Below are positions 26,586 through 34,443 of a stretch of DNA of 64,000 bases, piece by piece. The position numbers were made by a program, and so were the translations under genes. The stretch is from Epilithonimonas hominis (GTDB lineage: Bacteria; Bacteroidota; Bacteroidia; Flavobacteriales; Weeksellaceae). The stretch is from the NCBI RefSeq assembly GCF_003730015.1, contig NZ_RJTU01000065.1:54774-118773 (forward strand), given 5' to 3'. The notes beneath the pieces are model-generated. The model saw nothing but the letters and a program-made list of their open reading frames with translations, did not search any database and was not told where the DNA came from. Position 1 is the stretch's first letter. Each line of letters begins with the position of its first letter.

Positions 26586-27972
26586 ATTTTCAGCGCTTCT
26601 CATTCTGTTTAGTGTTCAGTTTTCTTTTGCGCAGGATTCTCTGAAACTTTCGCATCAGGAATTTCTGAATATTGTAAAAAATTATCATCCGCTAGCTTTA
26701 AAGTATCAGCTTCAGAATAAAATTGCCAATGCCGAAATTACCAAAGCCAGAGGAAATTTTGATCCTGTTCTCGCAGGAAAACTCGGAGAAAAAAATATTG
26801 ACGGAACAAAATATTACGAACAGAAAAATGTAGAACTCGGCATTCCCACTTGGTACGGAATCGATATTACTGGAAGTTACAATTATCTGGATGGTGAGAA
26901 ACTAAACAACAGCGAAACAAAAGGAGGTCTGTATCAGTTTGGTGTTACAATTCCTTTGGCGAAAAATCTTCTGTACGATAAAAGACGAGCAATGCTCGAT
27001 CAGGCAAAATTCGGACTGAAAATGACGGAAGCCGAACAAATCGTTCTCACCAATGAACTTCTTTTGGATGCTGAAAATACATATTGGGATTGGGTAAAAA
27101 ATTATGAGATCTACAAACTTCAGAAATCTGCGGTAGAGATCAACAGAAAAAGGCTCGAACTTACCAAAAAGACTTACGAGTTTGGAGAAAGACCGGCAAT
27201 TGATACAGTGGAAGCTGCTTCACAATTGCAGAGTTTTGAGCTTCAGGAAAGAAATGCTTATCTTAATTTTGTAAAAAGTACACAAGAATTGCAAATGTTT
27301 CTCTGGAAAGATAAACAAGACTTGTACGAAATTGCTCAGCTTATTTTTCCATCTTCAAGTCTCGATGAACATTCCGGATATTCTGATTATGAATTTCTGT
27401 TGCAGAATTTAGAATCGAAACTGCTTCAGAATCACGCTTCATTGGAATATTATCTTCAGAAGCAAAATATTCTCGAAAGTGAAAGAAGGCTCAAATGGCA
27501 AAGTTTCCTTCCAAAGATTGATTTTACCTATAATTTTTTTAACAAAGAAAATTACAAATCTGATTTTCTTCCTTTGTTTGATAATAATTTCCAATATGGA
27601 CTGAAGCTCGAGATTCCCATATTTCAAAGACAGGCAAGAGCAGATTACGAAATAGCGAAACTGAAAATTTCTCAAAACCAGCAGGATTCGCAACTGAAAT
27701 TAAGAGAAATCAATACTAAAATAGAAACCTATAAATACGAAGTGACTAATTATTTCAGTCAGATTGATATTTCAGCAAAAAATCTTAACAATTATCAAAG
27801 ACTTCTGAATGCGGAAGAAACGAGATTCGGCAATGGGGAAAGTTCACTATTTTTAATCAACTCCAGAGAAAATAAATTACTGGATGCAAGAGAAAAAAAC
27901 ATCGATCTAAAAGCCAAATTCCTGAAAAGCTACAACAAACTAAAATGGTTTAATGAGAATTTTCTAAGATAA
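26566..27972 (+). CDS. TolC family outer-membrane efflux protein
   Basis: The 468-residue protein has a signal peptide (SALLILFSVQFSFA, cleavage before QDSLK) and two outer-membrane efflux protein repeats rich in coiled coil, with typical spots such as ANAEITKARGNFDPVLAGKL and GIDITGSYNYLDG in the first half. It forms the trimeric outer-membrane duct. It starts inside the last codons of the HlyD gene (20-base overlap), so expression is coupled. No substrate gene is visible next to it. Confidence 0.9.
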   Translation: MKSLKIKFSALLILFSVQFSFAQDSLKLSHQEFLNIVKNYHPLALKYQLQNKIANAEITKARGNFDPVLAGKLGEKNIDGTKYYEQKNVELGIPTWYGIDITGSYNYLDGEKLNNSETKGGLYQFGVTIPLAKNLLYDKRRAMLDQAKFGLKMTEAEQIVLTNELLLDAENTYWDWVKNYEIYKLQKSAVEINRKRLELTKKTYEFGERPAIDTVEAASQLQSFELQERNAYLNFVKSTQELQMFLWKDKQDLYEIAQLIFPSSSLDEHSGYSDYEFLLQNLESKLLQNHASLEYYLQKQNILESERRLKWQSFLPKIDFTYNFFNKENYKSDFLPLFDNNFQYGLKLEIPIFQRQARADYEIAKLKISQNQQDSQLKLREINTKIETYKYEVTNYFSQIDISAKNLNNYQRLLNAEETRFGNGESSLFLINSRENKLLDAREKNIDLKAKFLKSYNKLKWFNENFLR

Positions 27973-27986
27973 AAGTCGGGAGAAGT

Positions 27987-28247
27987 CTAATAATTTCTCC
28001 CTACTTCTTTACAAAGTTCCAAATACTCTTTTGGCATTTCCGATGAGCCAAATCCGGTCTCATAATATTCGTCAGAATGTGGAATATAGATGCTGTACTT
28101 TTTACTAAATGGAAATATTGGAATGAAAAATAACTCGAAATAATTTTTGTAAACCGACACAATAGCATTTGCCATAAAGCCATTTTTCAGGACTTTACGG
28201 TCTTCTTTTCCTACGAGTTTGGTTTTGATTCCGAAGATGAAGAACAT
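27987..28247 (-). CDS. Small conserved protein of a zinc-ribbon-like family lacking its cysteines
   Basis: The 86-residue protein begins MFFIFGIKTKL and contains FELFFIPIFPFSKKYSI, the hydrophobic core of a family of short membrane-associated zinc-ribbon proteins in which two CxxC pairs normally flank it. Here those cysteines are absent: positions where the pairs would be expected read DRKVLKNG and IPHSDEYY, and the only Cys is near the C terminus (ELCKEV). It is the last gene of the mvaA operon, 8 bases after DUF423. Function unknown. I infer the family from the core pattern, not from a search. Confidence 0.6.
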   Translation of the reverse strand: MFFIFGIKTKLVGKEDRKVLKNGFMANAIVSVYKNYFELFFIPIFPFSKKYSIYIPHSDEYYETGFGSSEMPKEYLELCKEVGRNY

Positions 28248-28255
28248 TAGTTTAA

Positions 28256-28642
28256 TTAGAACTTAGCCTTAACAAAATACCAGATCAACATTCCCCAACT
28301 GATAATCATAAACAATCCACCAATTGGTGTAATTGGTCCCAAAAATTTCAGATTAATACCCCAATAATCCTGAAAACTTAAGAAATAAATACTCACTGAA
28401 AACAAGAATGCTCCTGCAATCATCAAAATCGAAATCCATTTTTCAGATGAGGTATCAAATTTCAAAATATAACCGACAATCAACAAAAAGAAAGCCGCAT
28501 AAATTTGATATCTCACACCAGTTTCAAAGCTTTCCAATCTTTCTACAGATAATATTTTTTTGAAGGCGTGCGCACCAAAAGCACCCAGAATTACGGATAA
28601 CAAACCGTAGATTCCTCCTATGATTAAAGTCAAATTTTTCAT
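28256..28642 (-). CDS. DUF423 family membrane protein
   Basis: The 128-residue protein has four hydrophobic segments and the DUF423 hallmarks: GGIYGLLSVILGAFGAHAF at the N terminus, SFETGVRYQIYAAFFLL, and a C-terminal LGPITPIGGLFMIISWG. These inner-membrane proteins (YwdK-like) have no proven role. Its ATG overlaps the TGA of an upstream 51-residue gene by four bases (ATGA), and the 86-residue gene follows, so it is part of the mvaA operon. Confidence 0.9.
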   Translation of the reverse strand: MKNLTLIIGGIYGLLSVILGAFGAHAFKKILSVERLESFETGVRYQIYAAFFLLIVGYILKFDTSSEKWISILMIAGAFLFSVSIYFLSFQDYWGINLKFLGPITPIGGLFMIISWGMLIWYFVKAKF

Positions 28643-28794
28643 TTATAGTTTAAAATTTTAAAGATTAATGACAAAGTTCCGATGGCAATAAAAATCCAAG
28701 CGAATTTTTTATTCTGAGCAAATCCGGGATTTTTTGTCAACTTAAGAAATATTCCAAAAACCAGCATAAAAGCTGAAAGTGCTATTCCAAACAT
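28639..28794 (-). CDS. Small 51-residue membrane protein coupled to DUF423
   Basis: The minus strand has an uninterrupted 51-codon frame starting MFGIALSAFMLVFGIFLKL and ending LIFKILNYK. It has two membrane segments (about 2-18 and 32-47) separated by a basic loop (KNPGFAQNKK), predicting an N-in hairpin. It starts 3 bases after the mvaA stop and its TGA overlaps the DUF423 ATG as ATGA. This tight fit between two genes of the same operon, and the amphipathic design, support a real gene. It is below the length usually called. I know no family for it and infer no function. Confidence 0.7.
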   Translation of the reverse strand: MFGIALSAFMLVFGIFLKLTKNPGFAQNKKFAWIFIAIGTLSLIFKILNYK

Positions 28795-28797
28795 ATT

Positions 28798-30126
28798 TTA
28801 TTTTTGTCTCAATTTCTCCAATTCCGCAATCACTTCGTGATGACTTACTGTTTTATCTTTGAAATAAGTGACAAAATGTTGTTTCTCTTCTTCCGTTGCT
28901 CCAAATTGATTCAATATATTGAAAAGATGCATTTTCATATGACCTTTCTGAATTCCTGTCGTTACCAAAGAACGAAGTGCACCAAAGTTTTGAGCCAATC
29001 CCGAAACTGCCAAAATACTCATCAATTCCTGAGCAGATGGTTTTCCAAGAAGTGCCAAAGAGAATTTTACCAAAGGATGAAGATTCGTCAATCCGCCAAC
29101 AACACCAACCGCAATTGGCAAGTCAATCCAGAATCTGAAAATCCCATTATCCGTGGTGCAATGCGTCAATGAAGAATATTTTCCATTTCTCGCTGCATAA
29201 GCGTGTGCGCAAGCTTCCGTTGCTCTGAAATCATTACCGGTTGCAATTACAACGGCATCCACACCGTTCATAATTCCCTTATTATGCGTCGTAGCTCTGT
29301 ACGGCTCGATTTCCGCAATTGTCACAGCACGTTTGAATTTCCACGCAAATTCTTCATTAGAAATCCCGCTGTCATCTTTCAAATCTTCAATTTTACAAGA
29401 AACTTCAGCGCGAACAATACAATCCGGTGTGAAATTAGAAAGGATATTCATCACGATTTGAAGCGAATTTTTTTCCTCCTGCGAGAAACTTTCCTCATTG
29501 GCAACTTCTTCCTTCAAAGTCTTACCAAATTGTTCCAGACAAGAATTAATAAAATTCGCGCCCATCGAATCTACAGTGTCAAAGCTCGCTTTCAGCTGGA
29601 AATAGTTTTCCAGTTCCGAAGTTTTGTCAATCAGTTTGATATCCAAGATTCCACCGCCTCTTTTTCTCATATTGGCAGTGATATTTTCAGTCGCTTCCAG
29701 CAATTTTTTCTTCAGTTTAAAATTGAAAAAATGAAGCAGTTTATGCGGTTCCACATTCATCACAAAATGCGTGTGACCTAATTTTTCTGTGTTGATAATA
29801 GTTGTTTTGAAACCGCCTTTGTCCAGCCAGAATTTTGCAGCTTTGGATGCGGCCGCCACAACGGAACTTTCTTCCACTGCCATTGGAAGTGCCAGAAGTT
29901 TTCCGTCAATCAGAAAATTCGGAGCAATTCCGTAAGGCATATAAAAATTGGAAATCGTGTTTTCCGAGAACTCATCGTGAAGTTTTTGTAACGCCGAGTT
30001 ATCGTTCCAGTATTGATTTAAAATATGTTGATATTCTTCGTTTCCTTCAAGATATTCATTTACGAGCCAGTCGATTTTTCCTTGTTTTGTTAATTTGGAA
30101 AAGCCTTCAACGGGTTTATGATTCAT
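28798..30126 (-). CDS. mvaA: Hydroxymethylglutaryl-CoA reductase, class II
   Basis: The 442-residue protein is a class II HMG-CoA reductase. Visible motifs: MAVEESSVVAAASKAA (catalytic Glu loop), DSMGANFINSCLEQ, NKGIMNGVDAVVIATGNDFR (catalytic Lys and Asp region) and GHMKMHL (catalytic His, near residue 400). The enzyme reduces HMG-CoA to mevalonate. Flavobacteria use the mevalonate pathway for isoprenoids, so this is likely a biosynthetic class II enzyme rather than the degradative enzyme for which the class was named. It heads an operon with a small membrane protein, DUF423 and an 86-residue protein. Confidence 0.95.
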   Translation of the reverse strand: MNHKPVEGFSKLTKQGKIDWLVNEYLEGNEEYQHILNQYWNDNSALQKLHDEFSENTISNFYMPYGIAPNFLIDGKLLALPMAVEESSVVAAASKAAKFWLDKGGFKTTIINTEKLGHTHFVMNVEPHKLLHFFNFKLKKKLLEATENITANMRKRGGGILDIKLIDKTSELENYFQLKASFDTVDSMGANFINSCLEQFGKTLKEEVANEESFSQEEKNSLQIVMNILSNFTPDCIVRAEVSCKIEDLKDDSGISNEEFAWKFKRAVTIAEIEPYRATTHNKGIMNGVDAVVIATGNDFRATEACAHAYAARNGKYSSLTHCTTDNGIFRFWIDLPIAVGVVGGLTNLHPLVKFSLALLGKPSAQELMSILAVSGLAQNFGALRSLVTTGIQKGHMKMHLFNILNQFGATEEEKQHFVTYFKDKTVSHHEVIAELEKLRQK

Positions 30127-30228
30127 ATAGAGTATTTATTTAATTTGATATGAGATTTTTTTAGTCAATTTAATTTCATATTAAAATTTTAATGATGGTA
30201 AAGATACTAATTTTATAGTTTTAGACTG

Positions 30229-30261
30229 TTGGTAACATTTATCATAAATTCTTGATATTTG
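30229..30261 (+). promoter_or_regulatory. Candidate promoter of the radical-SAM/DUF4130 pair
   Basis: TTG at 30229-30231 and GATATTTG at 30254-30261 (one mismatch to TAnnTTTG) are 22 bases apart. It lies too close to the upstream TTG/ATG frame (30259/30268), supporting the downstream ATG at 30319 as the start. Confidence 0.4.
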
Positions 30262-30318
30262 TCAAATATGGAACTAAATTTGAAGTTTAGTTATGTCAAT
30301 ATAATATTAAATACTCAA

Positions 30319-31575
30319 ATGAACTTCGACCGCATAAAAGAAAAACTCGAAATACTTGCAGACGCTGCGAAGTACGATGTTTCGTGTTCTTCCAGCGGTG
30401 GGAAAAGAAAAAACAATGGCGGATTGGGAGATAGTTCTGCAAGTGGAATTTGTCACACTTATACAGAAGACGGACGTTGCGTCTCACTTCTCAAAATCCT
30501 TTTGACCAATCATTGCATTTACGATTGCATCTATTGTGTTTCCAGAAAATCAAATGACATTAAACGTGCCGCTTTTACAGTGGAAGAAGTAGTGGATTTG
30601 ACCATCAGTTTTTACCGCCGAAATTACATTGAAGGGTTATTTCTAAGTTCAGGAATTTTCAAAGATGCCGACACAACAATGGAACGTCTGGTTCGGGTGG
30701 CGAAAAAACTGAGAACCGAACACAATTTCAATGGTTATATTCATCTCAAATCAATTCCTGGAGCAAGTGACGATTTGATGAATGAAGCCGCACTTTACGC
30801 AGACCGACTTTCTGTAAACCTCGAAATTCCAACCGAATCTGGCTTGAAATTATTAGCGCCTGATAAAAATCGTGAAGATATGCTTCAGCCGATGCGAATC
30901 GTTCAAAAGGGAATTCAGCAATATAAAGACGAGAAAAAAATCATCCGAAGTACTCCTAAATTTGCGCCCGCTGGACAATCAACGCAAATGATTGTTGGCG
31001 CCACCAATGAAAACGATTTGCAAATCATCAAAGTTGCAGACCATTTCTACAAAAACTATGGAATGAAACGCGTTTATTATTCTGGCTATATTCCTGTAAC
31101 TGTGGACAATCGTTTGCCGGCAATCACGGCGGAAGTTCCTGTTTTGAGGGAAAATCGTTTGTATCAATCCGATTGGTTGATGAGGTTTTATGGTTTTAAG
31201 GCAGATGAAATTTTGGATTCTGGGATGCCTTTTTTGGATTTGGAAGTGGATCCCAAGCTAAGTTGGGCTTTGAGAAACTTAGATCAGTTTCCAGTAAATC
31301 TTCAAACTGCGGATTATAAAATGATTCTCAGAATTCCAGGAATCGGTGTGAAAACTGCGCAGAAAATTGTGAGCGCAAGACAATTTCAAGTTTTGACAAT
31401 TGACCATCTTAAAAAACTCGGAGCAGCTGTAAACAGAGCCAAATATTTCATTGATTTTACTTATGGAAACCCATTTCTGAAACATTTAACCGATTTGAAT
31501 TTGAGAAAATTAATTATCGGGGGAAGTCAGTCAAAATTTCAGAATCAGTTTTCTCAGCAATTGACATTGTTTTAA
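30319..31575 (+). CDS. Putative DNA modification/repair radical SAM protein (TIGR03916 type)
   Basis: The 418-residue protein has a radical-SAM cluster, C66-x3-C70-x2-C73 (NHCIYDCIYC), preceded by VSCSSSGGKRKN and SASGICHTYTEDGRC with two further cysteines, and a C-terminal helix-hairpin-helix (IPGIGVKTAQKIVSAR) that binds DNA. The family is found beside DUF4130 or uracil-DNA-glycosylase-like genes and is thought to act on DNA lesions, which fits the HhH. The ATG at 30319 is preferred to upstream TTG/ATG codons because the family starts MNFDRIKEKL and a promoter overlaps the extension. The DUF4130 gene follows after 5 bases. Confidence 0.85.
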   Translation: MNFDRIKEKLEILADAAKYDVSCSSSGGKRKNNGGLGDSSASGICHTYTEDGRCVSLLKILLTNHCIYDCIYCVSRKSNDIKRAAFTVEEVVDLTISFYRRNYIEGLFLSSGIFKDADTTMERLVRVAKKLRTEHNFNGYIHLKSIPGASDDLMNEAALYADRLSVNLEIPTESGLKLLAPDKNREDMLQPMRIVQKGIQQYKDEKKIIRSTPKFAPAGQSTQMIVGATNENDLQIIKVADHFYKNYGMKRVYYSGYIPVTVDNRLPAITAEVPVLRENRLYQSDWLMRFYGFKADEILDSGMPFLDLEVDPKLSWALRNLDQFPVNLQTADYKMILRIPGIGVKTAQKIVSARQFQVLTIDHLKKLGAAVNRAKYFIDFTYGNPFLKHLTDLNLRKLIIGGSQSKFQNQFSQQLTLF

Positions 31576-31580
31576 TTAAA

Positions 31581-32339
31581 ATGACCACTCTTCTCTACGA
31601 CGGCAGTTTCGATGGGCTTTTCACAGCGATATTTGAAGTTTTCGAGTATCGTTATCAGGACGTGGAAATCGTTAACAGAGAAAATTTCCAACAGAAAAAT
31701 ATGTTTGCGGAGATTCACGAAGTTGTTACCCAACAGGAAAAGTCGGAAAGAGTTCTCAATAAATTAGAAAAAAGCATTGGAAAGTCTGGAATTAATGATT
31801 TGCTTAGAGTTTATCTTTCCGAAGATTTAGAATTAGAACAATTGATTTTTTCTGCCGTAAAACAATCCATCAAACATCCAAACGAAAACATTCTTCAAAA
31901 TTTTGCCAACGATGATATTCTGAAAATCGCTAAAATCTGTAAATCCGTCAGTCGGGAAAGACACAGGATGACCGCTTTTATAAGGTTCGAGAAAATGCAG
32001 GATGATATTTATTTCGCGAAGATTGACCCGGATTTCAATGTGTTGCCTCTGATTCGGAAACATTTTAAAGACCGATATGCCGATCAAAAATGGATGATTT
32101 ATGATTTGCGAAGACATTACGGATTGTTCTACGATTTGGAAAACTGCGACTTTTTTTATCCCGATGAAAAATTAGATTTAAATCAATACCAGGAGAAATT
32201 CCACGAAGAAGAAAAAAAATACCAAACGCTCTGGCAAAGCTATTTCACTAAAACCAATATTAAGGAACGGAAAAATATAAAACTGCATATTCAGCACGTC
32301 CCGAAGCGATACTGGAAATATTTGCCGGAGAAATGGTGA
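31581..32339 (+). CDS. TIGR03915/DUF4130 family putative DNA repair protein
   Basis: The 252-residue protein begins LLYDGSFDGLFTAIFEVFEYR and contains SRERHRMTAFIRFEKMQDDIY, LIRKHFKDRYADQKWMIYDLRR and ends QHVPKRYWKYLPEKW, the conserved pattern of the DUF4130 protein linked to radical-SAM repair enzymes. In other bacteria a uracil-DNA-glycosylase domain is fused to its C terminus; here it is not. It is coupled to the radical-SAM gene (5-base gap). The joint reaction is unproven; a two-component DNA lesion system is the best inference. Confidence 0.85.
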   Translation: MTTLLYDGSFDGLFTAIFEVFEYRYQDVEIVNRENFQQKNMFAEIHEVVTQQEKSERVLNKLEKSIGKSGINDLLRVYLSEDLELEQLIFSAVKQSIKHPNENILQNFANDDILKIAKICKSVSRERHRMTAFIRFEKMQDDIYFAKIDPDFNVLPLIRKHFKDRYADQKWMIYDLRRHYGLFYDLENCDFFYPDEKLDLNQYQEKFHEEEKKYQTLWQSYFTKTNIKERKNIKLHIQHVPKRYWKYLPEKW

Positions 32340-32342
32340 TTC

Positions 32343-32480
32343 GGAGCCGTCGCCCGCAGCAGGGATAGTAGCGGATATCCTTTTTTGCGCTGGCAAAAGC
32401 TTTGGCAAAAAGATAGCAGCGGATAGCCCGGCCGGCAGATTTGCATCGGGACAGCTTTGGAAATCTGACGAACTGCCCTA
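32343..32480 (-). repeat. Dispersed hairpin repeat, copy A (family 1)
   Basis: On the minus strand this element contains CGGGCTATCCGCTGC, CAAAAAAGGATATCCGCT and TATCCCTGCTGC, in the same order as at 54834-54977. Its GC content stands out from the neighbourhood. It fills most of the gap between DUF4130 and YceI. Confidence 0.7.
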
Positions 32481-32537
32481 ATTCTGCCCATTATTCAATT
32501 CTTAACTTACATCAATGTGTGGGAAATCTTACCGACC

Positions 32538-32545
32538 TAAATTTG
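32538..32545 (+). promoter_or_regulatory. Candidate -7 element for the YceI gene
   Basis: TAAATTTG matches TAnnTTTG, 30 bases before the ATG. Confidence 0.5.
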
Positions 32546-32575
32546 CATCATAATTAACAACAAAATATTAAAATT

Positions 32576-33085
32576 ATGGCAACTAAATGGTTATTGGACC
32601 CAACACATAGCGAGATCACTTTCAAAGTAAAACACCTGATGATCTCTAACGTAAAAGGAGAATTCACGACTTTCAACGCAGAAATCGATGCAGAAGACGA
32701 TACATTCGCCAACGCAAAAGTTTCAGCTTTTATCGATACAGATTCTATTTTCACCAACAATACAGACCGTGACAATCACCTGAAATCAGCAGATTTCTTC
32801 AACGCAGAAGCTAACCCGAAAATCACTTTCGAAGCTTCAACTCTTAACGGTGATGTTACAGGAAACCTCACTATTAACGGCGTTACAAAACCAGTGACGT
32901 TGAACGTAGATTTCGGTGGTGTGAATGTTGACCCTTGGGGAAATACAAAAGCAGGTTTCTCTTTCGAAGGAAAAATCAAAAGAAGCGACTTCGGTTTGAC
33001 CTGGAATGCAGCTTTGGAAACAGGCGGTGTAATGGTGAGCGAAGAAGTTAAAATTGCAGGCGAATTGCAGTTTGTAAAACAATAA
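32576..33085 (+). CDS. YceI family protein
   Basis: The 169-residue protein has the YceI lipocalin-like barrel: WLLDPTHSEITFKVKHLM at the N terminus, DNHLKSADFFNAEANPKITF in the middle and LTINGVTKPVTLNVDFGG. Members bind isoprenoid-like lipids such as polyprenyl chains. Unlike E. coli YceI it lacks a signal peptide, so it should be cytoplasmic. Length is normal. It is monocistronic, with a TAAATTTG upstream and a strong terminator downstream. Family identity is sure; ligand unknown. Confidence 0.92.
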   Translation: MATKWLLDPTHSEITFKVKHLMISNVKGEFTTFNAEIDAEDDTFANAKVSAFIDTDSIFTNNTDRDNHLKSADFFNAEANPKITFEASTLNGDVTGNLTINGVTKPVTLNVDFGGVNVDPWGNTKAGFSFEGKIKRSDFGLTWNAALETGGVMVSEEVKIAGELQFVKQ

Positions 33086-33118
33086 AAGAATACAATAGTA
33101 TTTATAGTTTGAGTTTTT

Positions 33119-33157
33119 TAAAGTATAAACAGAGTTCGCTTTGTTTATACTTTTTTT
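33119..33157 (+). terminator. Intrinsic terminator after YceI gene
   Basis: AAAGTATAAACA and TGTTTATACTTT form a 12-bp stem around GAGTTCGCT, followed by a T run. Confidence 0.85.
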
Positions 33158-33173
33158 GATTTTGAGAATAATT

Positions 33174-33261
33174 ATTTGGGCAGCTTTATCCGTCCTCCGT
33201 TCCCGCTTTTTTCTTTTTTGATAAAAAAGAAAAAGAGCTCCACTCAGGCCGGGCTGCAGAT
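33174..33261 (+). repeat. Dispersed hairpin repeat, copy B (family 2)
   Basis: It starts TTTGGGCAGCTTTATCCG and ends GAGCTCCACTCAGGC then CGGGCTGC, with a centre that pairs T-rich with A-rich DNA (CTTTTTTG ATAAAAAAG). The reverse complement of 41301-41421 has the same outer parts in the same order. Confidence 0.7.
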
Positions 33262-33444
33262 TCAATATAAAAACAACATTTGTAAAAAAATCGAAGATTT
33301 CAAAAAACTTAATTGTCCTTAAGTGGCTTTTGTGGTTTAGAGAATCAACTTAACTGTGAAAAAAAATCTGCTCAATCAGCCAAATCCGGAGAAACAAAAA
33401 CTCAATCAAAATACTTTTTACATTATATATTAATACATTTTACA

Positions 33445-34272
33445 ATGAACCTCAACGACCTTTCAAAAATATCTGATAATTTCCGAACCACAGAAAAAAT
33501 GCCGGTTCTGTTTTTGGGACACGGTTCTCCGATGAACGCTATCGAAGAGAATATTTTTGTTCAGGGCTTCAGGAATATCAGCAAAGAAATTCCAAAACCG
33601 AATGCCATTATCTGTATTTCTGCGCATTGGTTTACGAACGGAACTTTCGTCACGGCGATGGATATGCCGAAAACCATTCACGATTTTTACGGTTTTCCAA
33701 AAGAATTGTTTGATATTCAATATCCTGCAAAAGGAAGCCCGGAATTAGCCAAAGAAACTGCTGAGTTATTAGCTCCGGTTTTGGTGGAAGAAGACCACAG
33801 TTGGGGATTGGACCACGGCGCTTGGTCAGTTCTCAGACATCTGTATCCAGATGCAGATATTCCGGTGATTCAGTTGAGTATAGATTATACAAAACCGCCT
33901 CAATATCATTTTGATTTAGCAAAAAAATTATCCAAACTCCGCGAAAAAGGAATCCTGATCATCGGAAGTGGAAATATTGTCCACAACCTCCGATTGATCG
34001 ACTGGAAAAATATCGATACCGTGGGAGCGGGCTGGGATTGGGCAATAGAAGCCAGAGAAAAAACCAACAACTGGCTTTTAGACGGCGATTTTCAAAAGTT
34101 AATAGATTATCATAAACAAGGTTCGTTTTTGCAATATGCAGTTCCTACACCAGACCATTTTCTACCAATGATTTACAATCTTGGTCTGAAAGAAAAATCA
34201 GAAGAATTATCATTATTCAATGACTCGTTAATTGGTGGTTCTTTGAGTATGACATCGATAAGAATTGGTTAA
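33445..34272 (+). CDS. ygiD: 4,5-DOPA extradiol dioxygenase-like enzyme (YgiD/LigB family)
   Basis: The 275-residue protein has the LigB fold: PVLFLGHGSPMNAI (metal His), ICISAHWFTNGTFVT (second His), EEDHSWGLDHGAWSVL and, near the C terminus, PTPDHFLPMIY. YgiD-type enzymes open the ring of DOPA-like catechols with zinc or iron. The ATG at 33445 is used; the frame extends upstream to a TTG at 33313 through DNA with no family similarity. It ends before a region of hairpin repeats. Physiological substrate uncertain. Confidence 0.87.
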   Translation: MNLNDLSKISDNFRTTEKMPVLFLGHGSPMNAIEENIFVQGFRNISKEIPKPNAIICISAHWFTNGTFVTAMDMPKTIHDFYGFPKELFDIQYPAKGSPELAKETAELLAPVLVEEDHSWGLDHGAWSVLRHLYPDADIPVIQLSIDYTKPPQYHFDLAKKLSKLREKGILIIGSGNIVHNLRLIDWKNIDTVGAGWDWAIEAREKTNNWLLDGDFQKLIDYHKQGSFLQYAVPTPDHFLPMIYNLGLKEKSEELSLFNDSLIGGSLSMTSIRIG

Positions 34273-34285
34273 TACTTTTTCCGCA

Positions 34286-34317
34286 ATGCTCCAGCGGAGC
34301 AATTTGTTAATAGCAAC
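34286..34317 (+). repeat. Short GCTCC/GGAGC repeat next to the long hairpin
   Basis: ATGCTCCAGCGGAGCAAT, then TTGTTAATAGCAA, a degenerate direct copy of the left arm of the following hairpin (GCTCTGTAGGAGCGACCTG, TTGATTACAA). Confidence 0.55.
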
Positions 34318-34333
34318 ATCAGATAAACAAACA

Positions 34334-34395
34334 AAAAGCTCTGTAGGAGCGACCTGTTGATTACAATAAATTACAGGTCGCTCCTACGGAGTTTT
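34334..34395. repeat. Long near-perfect hairpin (stem about 23 bp)
   Basis: The left arm (34334-34357, core TGTAGGAGCGACCTGT) and the right arm (34373-34395, core ACAGGTCGCTCCTACGG) pair with one bulged base and one G-T wobble; the loop is about 15 bases. It sits between two convergently placed genes (ygiD and the GNAT gene). Confidence 0.85.
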
Positions 34396-34443
34396 AATTG
34401 ATGATGAATTTTTATTTCTATTAATAGTTTATCCCTCTGGGAT

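Noticed and set aside
29203..29781. 192-codon plus-strand frame inside mvaA
   Set aside because: Antisense shadow of a strongly supported enzyme gene; basic, repetitive Phe/Arg composition.
32837..33265. 142-codon minus-strand frame across YceI
   Set aside because: Overlaps a sound gene, a terminator and repeat copy B.
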